Below, piece by piece: positions 7,465 through 14,284 of a DNA stretch of 22,395 bases. The translations under genes were made by a program, and so were the position numbers. The stretch lies in the NCBI GenBank assembly GCA_947589145.1, contig CANQCB010000012.1:1-22395 (forward strand), written 5' to 3'. Each line of letters begins with the position of its first letter. The first letter of the stretch is position 1. Source of the stretch: an uncultured Clostridia bacterium. GTDB lineage: Bacteria > Bacillota > Clostridia > Christensenellales > Pumilibacteraceae. Under the pieces are notes generated by a model. The model made no database searches. It saw nothing but the letters and a program-made list of their open reading frames with translations, and had not been told where the DNA came from.

Positions 7465-8016
7465 TTGGAAGAAATTACCGTTACGGGAATAGTGGCAGGA
7501 AGCGCGGACTATAAAGAATCGGATAAACTCGTGCGCATATTAACGCCGGAACTCGGCGTAATTTCCGCAATTATGCGCGGAGTAAAAAAGGAAAAGGCAA
7601 AGCTGAAATACGCGTCCATGCCTTTTTCTTTTTGCCAATATACTCTTATGCGCCGCGGCGATTTCTATACGGTAAAGACGGCGTCGCAGATAGAGAGTCT
7701 GTTCGGCGTTACTTCCACGCCGGATATGTTCGTCTCGGCGTCGGTTATGCTCGAAACTGCGTCGGCGGCAACGGACGGGAGTAATTGCGCGGACGTGTTT
7801 ATAACCTTGCTCGACGGGTTGAAAACGCTTATGTATTCCGACGTCGCGCCGCAAAGCGTGTGTTTGAAATTCGTGATTTATCTGCTTGTCCAAGGCGGTT
7901 ATATCGCAAAAGAACAGGTTATTTCAAACGTGGACGACGCTGTTAAATTAAAAAGATACATAAGACTCTTCGAAAATAAATTGATATGCAAGATAAATTC
8001 CGCGAGATTATTATAG
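7465..8016 (+). CDS. recO: DNA repair protein RecO, short form without zinc finger
   Basis: A 183-residue RecO. The N-terminal OB-fold is clear: TVTGIVAGSADYKESDKLVR and LTPELGVISAIMRGVKK (residues about 4-42), then SQIESLF. RecO loads RecA and anneals single strands with RecR and SSB. Typical RecO has about 240-260 residues with a C-x2-C...C-x2-C zinc finger. Here, after the helical segment LKFVIYLLVQGGYI, the chain jumps to a final helix (LKRYIRLFENKL) and stops; no cysteine cluster exists in this frame, and nothing resembling it follows. The TTG start has CGGAGAGG 8 nt upstream and directly abuts yqzL. It is the last gene of the operon. Confidence 0.82.
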   Translation: MEEITVTGIVAGSADYKESDKLVRILTPELGVISAIMRGVKKEKAKLKYASMPFSFCQYTLMRRGDFYTVKTASQIESLFGVTSTPDMFVSASVMLETASAATDGSNCADVFITLLDGLKTLMYSDVAPQSVCLKFVIYLLVQGGYIAKEQVISNVDDAVKLKRYIRLFENKLICKINSARLL

Positions 8017-8067
8017 CGAAATTTACATTTTTTCGCATTATATTTGACAATATTTTTCAGAAAGGTA

Positions 8068-8096
8068 TTGATTTTATAATATAAAAGTGCTATACT
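8068..8096 (+). promoter_or_regulatory. Sigma-A promoter of ppdK
   Basis: TTGATT (8068-8073) and TATACT (8091-8096) are separated by 17 nt, placing the transcription start near 8103. A second TTGACA at 8044-8049 has no -10 element at proper spacing. Confidence 0.7.
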
Positions 8097-8105
8097 GAAC
8101 AACAG

Positions 8106-8122
8106 GTACGGGGAAACCGTAC
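8106..8122 (+). promoter_or_regulatory. 5'-leader hairpin of ppdK mRNA
   Basis: GTACGG and CCGTAC form a 6-bp stem with a GGAAA loop within a few bases of the predicted transcript start, 12 nt before the AAGGAGG site. It probably protects the 5' end; there is no sign of an alternative attenuator structure. Confidence 0.4.
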
Positions 8123-8147
8123 GGCTTTTAATGCAAGGAGGATTCAG

Positions 8148-10808
8148 GTGAAAAAATTTGTATATGCTTTCGAAGAAGGCAACGGTACGATGCGCGAGCT
8201 TTTAGGCGGTAAAGGTGCGAACCTCGCAGAGATGACGGGACTTAAAATGCCCGTTCCCCCGGGATTTACGGTTTCGACCGAAGCATGCACGCAATACTAC
8301 AACGACGGCAGAAAGATCAACGACGAGATACAGTCTCAGATTTTTGCCGCGCTTGAAAAGCTCGAAAAACGAATGGGCAAAAAGTTGGGCAACGAGGATG
8401 ACCCTCTGCTTGTTTCCGTACGAAGCGGCGCGAGAGCGTCCATGCCCGGTATGATGGACACCATACTTAACTTGGGACTGAACGACAAGTCGGTCGAGGG
8501 ACTTGCCAAGAAAACCGGCAATCCGCGATTCGCTTACGACTCTTACCGCAGATTTATCCAGATGTTCTCTGATGTCGTTATGGAGCAGGACAAGAGCGTT
8601 TACGAGCGTATCCTCGACGACATAAAGACCAAAAAAGGTTATAAGTCCGACCCCGAACTGACGGCAGACGATCTCAAAGAAATAGTTACGCTTTTCAAGA
8701 GCAATTATAAAAAGAATCAAGGCGAGGATTTCCCGCAAGAGCCGAAAACTCAGCTCATCGAGGCGACGAAAGCCGTTTTCCGCAGTTGGGACAACCCCCG
8801 CGCAAACGTATATCGCCGTATGAACGATATACCTTACGATTGGGGCACTGCGGTCAATATCCAATGCATGGTATTCGGCAACAAGGGCGAGACCTCTGGC
8901 ACGGGCGTCGCGTTCACGCGTAACCCCGCGACGGGAGAGAAGGGACTGTTCGGCGAATATCTCATGAACGCTCAGGGCGAGGACGTCGTTGCCGGCATAC
9001 GCACGCCGAAGCATATTAACGAACTTAAAGAGCAAAATCCCGAGCTTTACGATCAGTTTGTGGAGATTACGCAAACGCTTGAAAAGCATTACAAAGATAT
9101 GCAGGATATGGAGTTCACCATCGAAGAAGGTAAACTCTATATGCTTCAAACTCGTAACGGTAAGCGTACCGCGCAGGCGGCTCTCAAAATCGCTATCGAC
9201 CTCGTCAACGAGGGCATGATAGACGAGAAGAAAGCGGTTTGCATGATCGATCCCAAACAGCTCGATACGCTTCTTCATCCTCAATTCGACAGCAAGGCTT
9301 TGAAGAACGCAACGGAAGTTTCGAGAGGACTTCCCGCGTCTCCGGGCGCCGCATGCGGTAAAATTGCATTCTCCGCGGATGAGGCGGTTGCGCGCGCAAA
9401 AGCGGGCGAGAAAGTCGTTCTCGTTCGTTTGGAGACCAGCCCCGAAGATATCGAGGGCATGAACGCGTCCGAGGGTATACTCACGGCGCGCGGCGGTATG
9501 ACTTCTCACGCCGCAGTCGTTGCGAGAGGTATGGGCGTATGCTGCGTATCCGGTTGCCCCGACCTTATCGTTGACGAAGACAACAAGAAGATAACGCTCG
9601 CGGGGAAGACCTACGGCGCGAACGACTGGCTGTCGCTCGACGGATCTACTGGTATCATTTACGCAGAGCAGATCAAAACCGTTCCTGCCGAGGTTACCGG
9701 CGATTTCGGAACGCTTATGCAGTGGGCGGACAAGTACCGCGCACTGCACGTCCGCACCAATGCGGATACGCCGAGAGACGCCGCGCAGGCAGTCAAATTC
9801 GGTGCGGAAGGCATAGGTCTCTGCCGTACCGAGCACATGTTCTTCGAGCCTCAGCGTATTCCCGCAATTCGCGAAATGATAGTGTCCAAGACGGAAGAGG
9901 AGCGCGAGCATGCGCTTGCCAAACTCCTTCCTATGCAGAAAGGCGACTTCAAAGCAATGTATATCGCGCTTGAAGGCAGACCTATGACCGTTCGTTTCCT
10001 CGATCCGCCTCTTCACGAATTCGTACCTCACGAGGATTGGGAGATAATCGAACTTGCGAAGAACATGGGCATTCCTTTCGAAGAACTCAAAAGCACCATT
10101 GTCGGACTTCACGAGGCCAACCCCATGATGGGTCACCGCGGTTGCCGCCTTTCGGTAACTTATCCCGAAATCGCAAAAATGCAAACGAGAGCGGTAATCG
10201 AAGCGGCGCTCGAAGTCAATGCGGAAAAGGGCTGGAATATAGTTCCCGAGATCATGATCCCTCTCGTAGGCGACGTGAAAGAACTTAAATACGTAAAGAG
10301 CATAGTTTGCGAAGTTGCGGATAAGATCATTGCCGAGAATAAGTCGAATATGACTTACATGGTCGGCACCATGATCGAGATCCCGAGAGCGGCGGTCACC
10401 GCGGACAGAATAGCGGAAGAAGCGCAATTCTTCTCCTTCGGTACCAACGACCTGACGCAGATGACCTTCGGTTTCTCGCGTGACGACGCAGGCAAATTCC
10501 TGCCCGAATATTACAATAAGAAGATTTACGAGTCCGATCCGTTCGCGAAAGTGGACGAAGAGGGCGTTGGATCTCTCATTAAGATAGCGTCCGAGAAAGG
10601 CCGCGCCACCAACCCGAAGATCAAACTCGGCGTTTGCGGCGAACACGGCGGCGATCCGAGCAGTATCGACTTCTTCCACCGCGCAGGTCTCGATTACGTT
10701 TCCTGCTCGCCGTTCCGCGTACCGCTTGCTCGCCTTGCGGCTGCACAGTCGAACATCAAACATCCTCGTACCATACTCGGTAAAATAGGCAAGTTGTTCG
10801 GCAAGTAA
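8148..10808 (+). CDS. ppdK: Pyruvate, phosphate dikinase
   Basis: This 886-residue enzyme interconverts pyruvate, ATP and Pi with phosphoenolpyruvate, AMP and PPi. The N-terminal nucleotide-binding domain has GGKGANLAEM (about 21-30) and SVRSGARASMPGMMDT. The swivelling domain has the phosphorylated histidine H454 in MTSHAAVVARG, and the C-terminal barrel has MIEIPRAA, SFGTNDLTQM and the catalytic C830 in GVCGEHGGDPSS. Length and motifs are those of active bacterial PPDK. The GTG start has AAGGAGG 6 nt upstream. It is transcribed from its own promoter and ends in a terminator that is part of a 62-bp repeat. The DUF299 regulatory kinase/phosphatase that often neighbours ppdK is not in this window. 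In fermentative Clostridia it serves PPi-linked glycolysis. Confidence 0.98.
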   Translation: MKKFVYAFEEGNGTMRELLGGKGANLAEMTGLKMPVPPGFTVSTEACTQYYNDGRKINDEIQSQIFAALEKLEKRMGKKLGNEDDPLLVSVRSGARASMPGMMDTILNLGLNDKSVEGLAKKTGNPRFAYDSYRRFIQMFSDVVMEQDKSVYERILDDIKTKKGYKSDPELTADDLKEIVTLFKSNYKKNQGEDFPQEPKTQLIEATKAVFRSWDNPRANVYRRMNDIPYDWGTAVNIQCMVFGNKGETSGTGVAFTRNPATGEKGLFGEYLMNAQGEDVVAGIRTPKHINELKEQNPELYDQFVEITQTLEKHYKDMQDMEFTIEEGKLYMLQTRNGKRTAQAALKIAIDLVNEGMIDEKKAVCMIDPKQLDTLLHPQFDSKALKNATEVSRGLPASPGAACGKIAFSADEAVARAKAGEKVVLVRLETSPEDIEGMNASEGILTARGGMTSHAAVVARGMGVCCVSGCPDLIVDEDNKKITLAGKTYGANDWLSLDGSTGIIYAEQIKTVPAEVTGDFGTLMQWADKYRALHVRTNADTPRDAAQAVKFGAEGIGLCRTEHMFFEPQRIPAIREMIVSKTEEEREHALAKLLPMQKGDFKAMYIALEGRPMTVRFLDPPLHEFVPHEDWEIIELAKNMGIPFEELKSTIVGLHEANPMMGHRGCRLSVTYPEIAKMQTRAVIEAALEVNAEKGWNIVPEIMIPLVGDVKELKYVKSIVCEVADKIIAENKSNMTYMVGTMIEIPRAAVTADRIAEEAQFFSFGTNDLTQMTFGFSRDDAGKFLPEYYNKKIYESDPFAKVDEEGVGSLIKIASEKGRATNPKIKLGVCGEHGGDPSSIDFFHRAGLDYVSCSPFRVPLARLAAAQSNIKHPRTILGKIGKLFGK

Positions 10809-10829
10809 TTTCCGCGGCGAGTTCCGTAG

Positions 10830-10891
10830 CCGATAAATCGAAAATTTGCAAAATTCCCAAGAGGGCTTATTCGCAAAGAATAGGCCCTTTT
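10830..10891. repeat. 62-bp direct repeat, copy 1 (left boundary of island)
   Basis: It is identical over 62 bp to 14285-14346. It begins CCGATAAATCG, includes an A/T-rich middle and ends with a terminator hairpin and TTTT. The bases flanking the two copies differ immediately on both sides. Confidence 0.95.
10863..10891 (+). terminator. Rho-independent terminator after ppdK
   Basis: GGGCTTATTC (10863-10872) pairs with GAATAGGCCC (10878-10887) around a GCAAA loop, with one G-U pair, followed by TTTTCTT. It lies 54 nt after the ppdK stop, within repeat copy 1. Confidence 0.85.
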
Positions 10892-11051
10892 CTTGTGTCC
10901 CCAAAGCAGTACATAATACGAAAATATTACTTTCCACGCAAGTTGAACATTTGAATTGATACATAATTTATAAGAGCAAATGTGATAAAATTGTATTTGA
11001 TAAAGGTTCTTGTTTTTTGATAAAAAAATTTAATCTTTTTTTGATTTATTA
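10892..11051. other. AT-rich intergenic region upstream of the island regulator
   Basis: No gene is visible. Short repeated words TTGATAAA occur at 10997-11004 and 11017-11024, with a variant TTGATTTA at 11041-11048 just before the XRE gene's promoter. These are candidate binding sites for the encoded repressor. Confidence 0.35.
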
Positions 11052-11080
11052 TTGACATCTGAATTTGTTTATGTTAAACT
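11052..11080 (+). promoter_or_regulatory. Promoter of the XRE-ImmA operon
   Basis: TTGACA (11052-11057) and TAAACT (11075-11080) are separated by 17 nt. The start would be near 11087, leaving a 5' leader of about 30 nt with AAAGGAG 6 nt before the ATG. Confidence 0.65.
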
Positions 11081-11118
11081 TATATCGAAAGAAAAAACGT
11101 TGACAAAAGGAGTGTAAT

Positions 11119-11481
11119 ATGGGTTATACGGACTTTGGGGAATTTATGAGGATACAGAGAATAAAGCATAATGAAATAATGTCAGATACGGCAAAATTAT
11201 TAAATGTTGCCATTCCATTTGTTTCTGCTGTTGAGACAGGAAAGAGAAATGTACCTGACGGTTGGTTTGAAATTATTTCCGAACATTATTCTTTGTCAAC
11301 GTTAGAGCAACAAAAGCTATTACAAGCTATTGCGGATTCCAAAACGCAGGCAAAGATATATTTAACGGGTGCAACTCAATCTCAAAGACGAGTTGCTTTG
11401 CAATTTCAACGTTCATTTGAAAGTTTGGATGAGGAAACAGCAAATGCAATATACAAACTACTGAATAAGGAGGATGAATGA
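11119..11481 (+). CDS. XRE-family transcriptional regulator
   Basis: A 120-residue protein with an N-terminal Cro/CI-type helix-turn-helix (about residues 5-65: FGEFMRIQRIKHNEIMSDTA, then LLNVAIPFVSAVETGKRNVP) and a helical C-terminal tail. It is followed 0 nt after its stop by an ImmA/IrrE-type protease gene, the arrangement of the ImmR-ImmA switch in which the protease cleaves the repressor. It probably represses its own promoter and possibly the downstream cargo. The gene is much more AT-rich than the neighbours (16 G/C of 60 in bases 11161-11220), which suggests foreign origin. Start ATG with AAAGGAG (11106-11112). Confidence 0.85.
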   Translation: MGYTDFGEFMRIQRIKHNEIMSDTAKLLNVAIPFVSAVETGKRNVPDGWFEIISEHYSLSTLEQQKLLQAIADSKTQAKIYLTGATQSQRRVALQFQRSFESLDEETANAIYKLLNKEDE

Positions 11482-12006
11482 TTGGATTACGAAACAAAAC
11501 CGACAAATCGTCTTGAATTGCGTTTATTTTCCGTGCTGTTTCGGTCGATTGCACAAATTGGACGAAGTGAGGTAATAGATCCCGTTGTATTACTTGATAA
11601 ACTGCCGGATTTAGAAGGTTTTTCCGATGTTCAATATGAAGTAGTAGAAAATAATGAATTGCCGGGCAATGTGCCTACACAATGTGTTATAAACGATGAT
11701 GGATACATGATACAGATTAAAGAGAATGTATATAGAGGAGCTGCCGAAAGAAAAGTTGGCGGATATAGAATGCATATTATGCATGAAATAATGCATGCGT
11801 TTGCAGATAAGCTTGGTTTCAAACCTATATATTCTCGTACAATAACAAAGAAAATGCCATGTTATTGTAGTCTTGAATGGATTGTGAAGGCTTTGGCCGG
11901 TGAGGTAATGATGCCATATGAGGCGACACAGGGCATGTCTGTTAAACAAATCATGAAGACATACGGAGTGTCCAAAACAGCGGCTAAATTCAGAATGTCA
12001 TATTAA
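11482..12006 (+). CDS. ImmA/IrrE family metallopeptidase
   Basis: A 174-residue zinc peptidase. The HExxH motif is H101-E-I-M-H105 in HIMHEIMHAFADKLG. The third ligand is probably E132, 13 residues before the typical family closing segment ALAGEVMMP (137-145). A C-terminal stretch (MSVKQIMKTYGVSKTAAKFR) is the small helix-turn-helix-like tail seen in this family. ImmA cleaves the ImmR repressor of ICEBs1 and IrrE relieves DdrO repression in Deinococcus; here the adjacent XRE protein is the likely substrate. The TTG start directly follows the XRE stop with AAGGAGG 8 nt upstream. It is AT-rich like its partner and ends before a terminator-like hairpin. Confidence 0.88.
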   Translation: MDYETKPTNRLELRLFSVLFRSIAQIGRSEVIDPVVLLDKLPDLEGFSDVQYEVVENNELPGNVPTQCVINDDGYMIQIKENVYRGAAERKVGGYRMHIMHEIMHAFADKLGFKPIYSRTITKKMPCYCSLEWIVKALAGEVMMPYEATQGMSVKQIMKTYGVSKTAAKFRMSY

Positions 12007-12061
12007 CGCTGCATAAAAGAAAAGCGCATAAACGTTGTTGGCGCAACGATTACACGCCTTT

Positions 12062-12116
12062 CGGGAAGAATGCTAGTGCATCCACTCTTATTGCATTATA
12101 GCATCTCCCGTCTTTT
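12062..12116 (+). terminator. Imperfect terminator hairpin after immA
   Basis: CGGGAAGAATGCTA (12062-12075) can pair with TAGCATCTCCCG (12099-12110) with two bulged bases, followed by TCTTTT. It lies 55 nt after the immA stop and would separate the switch genes from the cargo genes. Confidence 0.5.
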
Positions 12117-12170
12117 ATGTCAATTATTTGACAGCAACCAAAGGTTGACATTATTTTAACGGAGGCTATT

Positions 12171-12839
12171 ATGCCAAAAACAACTATCCCTTACGGGACA
12201 AAGTGCAAGGATGTTTTTCACGCATTCATGGTACAGCATGCCGAGTTTGACGGAGAAATGGAAATTCCGTGTGTTAAAACTACCGACATGCTACCAACCC
12301 GACTTGTTCCGTTTTCTCACGCGATATCCGAAAAAGATCATTCGGGATTCGTGGTTTTTTACGAGCGTGATGAAAAAATCGAAACTTTCTGGAATAACCC
12401 CAAAAAGTATTTGCCCATGCTTAAACGATATGACGGAGTAATAACTCCCGATTACAGTTTATACTACGACATGCCCTATGCAATGCAAGTGTGGAATACT
12501 TATCGCGGCAAAGCGGTTGGCGCTTGGCTAAACGATAATGGAATCCCCACCATTCCAAATGTTCGTTGGGGCGATGAGTGCACATACGAATTGGCTTGTC
12601 TTGGCGTAGAACGTAATTCAACTATAGCGGTTGGGACGCACGGTTGTATCAAATCCAAAGAATATAGACACATGTTTATTCATGGGTTTGATTATATTTT
12701 AGACAAACTGAAACCCAAAAATGTTATAGTATATGGAAATGCCCCGCCAAGAATATTCGGCTTGGCGACAATGTACGGCGTTAATATATTACGGTTTGAA
12801 AGCGCCTTCTGCTTATCTCATAAAAAGGAGGTATGCTGA
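12171..12839 (+). CDS. DUF4417 domain protein
   Basis: A 222-residue protein matching the DUF4417 family by its MPYAMQVWNTYRGKAVGAWL (101-120), PNVRWGDECTYELACLG (129-145) and IAVGTHGC (152-159) segments; 158-159 GC and 186-192 IVYGNAP are further conserved-looking points. Family members are common on plasmids, phages and integrative elements of gut Firmicutes, and no activity is established. The start ATG has GGAGG (12161-12165) 5 nt upstream. TTGACA at 12128 has only a poor -10, and the implied start would fall in the ribosome binding site, so its real promoter is unclear. The stop is 1 nt before the next gene, so the three genes 12171-13781 form one operon. Confidence 0.75.
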   Translation: MPKTTIPYGTKCKDVFHAFMVQHAEFDGEMEIPCVKTTDMLPTRLVPFSHAISEKDHSGFVVFYERDEKIETFWNNPKKYLPMLKRYDGVITPDYSLYYDMPYAMQVWNTYRGKAVGAWLNDNGIPTIPNVRWGDECTYELACLGVERNSTIAVGTHGCIKSKEYRHMFIHGFDYILDKLKPKNVIVYGNAPPRIFGLATMYGVNILRFESAFCLSHKKEVC

Positions 12840-12840
12840 T

Positions 12841-13221
12841 ATGGGCGCGGGAAACAGCGGGCATTTCAAAGGAACAAGGGGAGGCAGAAGCCGCGTTGAT
12901 GTCAATGCGGACAAGATGTCAAAAAGATATCCCGTAACTCAAAACGGGTATTTTGGGCAACTGGGTAAAAACAGCGGGGTTAGAGTGATATATAGTACAT
13001 CGCCGATATGGACAGCAAAACACTTTTATTTGCAGATAAGCGCCGGGGGACATGAAGTCACATTATCTAATGGGCGTGGGAAACAAGCTATTTTCCCTGA
13101 TGGGTCAAGAGTAATCATACGTTTATATTCCAAATCCGGAAGCCCTGCCGTTGAGATTCGCATTATTAAATCCGGACACATTAAAACGCAGAAAATTCAC
13201 TTCGAGGAGAGAAAAAAATGA
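12841..13221 (+). CDS. Small basic protein, toxin-like (unknown fold)
   Basis: A 126-residue protein starting at ATG 12841 with AAGGAGGT 8 nt upstream; the frame is open further 5' but only this start has a site. It begins MGAGNSGHFKGTRGG. GNSGxxKGT-type openings occur as linkers just before C-terminal toxin domains in polymorphic toxins of gut Firmicutes; this is from memory and not searched. Residues about 45-122 are beta-rich and basic (VRVIYSTSPIW, DGSRVIIRLYSKSGSP, KTQKIHFEER). Overall charge is clearly positive, and there is no signal peptide or membrane segment. It overlaps the following acidic gene by 4 nt (ATGA). A toxin detached from its delivery domain is my inference; a phage-type structural fragment is an alternative. 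Confidence 0.6.
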   Translation: MGAGNSGHFKGTRGGRSRVDVNADKMSKRYPVTQNGYFGQLGKNSGVRVIYSTSPIWTAKHFYLQISAGGHEVTLSNGRGKQAIFPDGSRVIIRLYSKSGSPAVEIRIIKSGHIKTQKIHFEERKK

Positions 13222-13781
13222 CAAGATGGCAATTTGATAATAAGATGACACAAATGCTTCAAGGCGTGGTTGGTAAGCGGTTCTTGTCGTTTGAACGCGA
13301 TACTTCCGTGGAAGGACAGTCCTATTGTACAGCTCGTCTCAATTTTGACGACATCTCCATATTGCTTAAAAACGAGGAAGAAGAAATCGCTACCTTTGAA
13401 GATGACGTCGTGCCGTATGAAGAAGCGGCAAAATTCACATGCAGCATAAGTGATCCTAATCAGCCCTTTGCCTCGGGGCTTGACGGTGTTGCCGTAAAAA
13501 AGCATATTGTCGATGAACTTGTTATGAGCGTCGCTATAGCGTCCGATACGATACAATGTATCGATCATGGAGTAAATATCATAATCGACATGGCTTTGAT
13601 TATAAGGACGGAAAACCACACATATATCTTTTCAAAAAGCCATGTATGGTTTGATGAAGTGATTTCTATCAATATAGACAGAAACATAGATGATATTTGT
13701 CCTCTGCTTTCGGATCTGAACCTTTGGAACAACGACGGAGCATGGAACGTGACGGTGAAAAGAACCGTCAGAAATTTATAA
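13218..13781 (+). CDS. Acidic partner protein, possible immunity protein
   Basis: A 187-residue acidic protein with no recognised family. It contains an Asp/Glu-dense stretch (KNEEEEIATFEDDVVPYEEA, about 54-73), a beta-rich core (VNIIIDMALIIRTENHTYIF) and a tail with WFDEV and DLNLWNNDGAWNV. There is no membrane segment or signal peptide. The start overlaps the stop of the basic gene (ATGA) and GAGGAGAG lies upstream (13204-13211), so the two are translationally coupled. A small basic protein followed by a coupled acidic one is the layout of toxin and immunity genes, which is the basis of the tentative call. It could equally be a partner in some other two-component function. Confidence 0.6.
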   Translation: MTRWQFDNKMTQMLQGVVGKRFLSFERDTSVEGQSYCTARLNFDDISILLKNEEEEIATFEDDVVPYEEAAKFTCSISDPNQPFASGLDGVAVKKHIVDELVMSVAIASDTIQCIDHGVNIIIDMALIIRTENHTYIFSKSHVWFDEVISINIDRNIDDICPLLSDLNLWNNDGAWNVTVKRTVRNL

Positions 13782-13834
13782 AAACGCTTTATTACGGTTA
13801 AACAAGCGAATGGTACCCCTGCAAGTTGACATAA

Positions 13835-13966
13835 TCTCGAAAGAGCCGAAAGTTCTGTTCTCACAAATCAGAAAATAGAGGTACATACATAAAGACCTTT
13901 GAAAAGACGGCAATACATTATTCAAAATACGGTGCACATATTGTTCCGGCGAGACCGTATGATTAG
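13835..13966 (+). pseudogene. Start-less 43-residue frame, possible toxin C-terminal remnant
   Basis: After a stop at 13832-13834 the frame is open for 43 codons without any ATG, GTG or TTG, ending TAG 13964-13966. The peptide ends KTAIHYSKYGAHIVPARPYD, which reads like the end of a real protein. Its stop codon forms part of the AGGAGG site of the next gene, so the pair was probably once one transcript with translation running through. An upstream partner in another frame (ATG 13810, 22 codons) does not join it. I read this as the residual tip of a longer gene, plausibly a polymorphic-toxin C-terminus; the toxin identity is inferred only from position and style. Confidence 0.45.
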
Positions 13967-13975
13967 GAGGTAAAT

Positions 13976-14269
13976 ATGTTTTACGAAAAAGAAAATAATG
14001 GACTTGTGGCGTTAATATACTTTATCGACGATCTCTACAAGTTAAAACAAAACAAGACAGCAATATTTAAGTTCGTCTATGACAACAAAGTCATTGAGGC
14101 GAAGTACGACACAATGTTTGAATCGGACAACGGTGAAGAGTTGGATTCTCCCGAGTATGACGAGTACAACGCCATAGCTTTTGAAAATCTCGAAACGCAT
14201 GAACTATTTGAAATTAACTATACAAACCTGCCAAAAGAACTTTATTGCAATGGCAAGAGAATTCTTTGA
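13976..14269 (+). CDS. Small acidic protein, possible orphan immunity protein
   Basis: A 97-residue acidic protein of unknown family. It starts FYEKENNGLVALIYFIDDLY, has an Asp/Glu-rich middle (FESDNGEELDSPEYDEYNAI, about 43-62) and ends LYCNGKRIL. There is no membrane helix of convincing length or signal peptide. The ATG has a strong AGGAGG site (13965-13970) that overlaps the stop of the start-less frame before it. Size, acidity and position directly after a toxin-like tail suggest an immunity protein that outlived its toxin. No motif proves it. The gene ends 15 nt before repeat copy 2, whose hairpin would terminate its transcript. Confidence 0.6.
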   Translation: MFYEKENNGLVALIYFIDDLYKLKQNKTAIFKFVYDNKVIEAKYDTMFESDNGEELDSPEYDEYNAIAFENLETHELFEINYTNLPKELYCNGKRIL

Positions 14270-14284
14270 CAGATAAAGCATAAT

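Noticed and set aside
8016..8036. GCGAAA/TTTCGC hairpin after recO as terminator
   Set aside because: The stem is weak with a 9-nt loop and there is no T-run after it; not enough to call.
8202..10964. 920-codon open frame on the minus strand opposite ppdK
   Set aside because: It is fully antisense to a clearly conserved enzyme; long stop-free antisense frames arise from the codon bias of such genes. The product has low-complexity Arg/Phe/His-rich composition and no recognisable domain.
12128..12156. TTGACA-17-TTATTT as promoter of the DUF4417 operon
   Set aside because: The transcription start would fall inside or after the GGAGG site, leaving no leader for it; the -10 is also poor.
12733..12840. 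Upstream extension of the 126-residue gene from ATG 12733
   Set aside because: The extension overlaps the DUF4417 coding region and has no ribosome binding site; ATG 12841 has AAGGAGGT.
13810..13878. 22-codon ORF MVPLQVDIISKEPK... before the orphan tail
   Set aside because: No ribosome binding site, ends in a different frame from the tail, and too short to judge.
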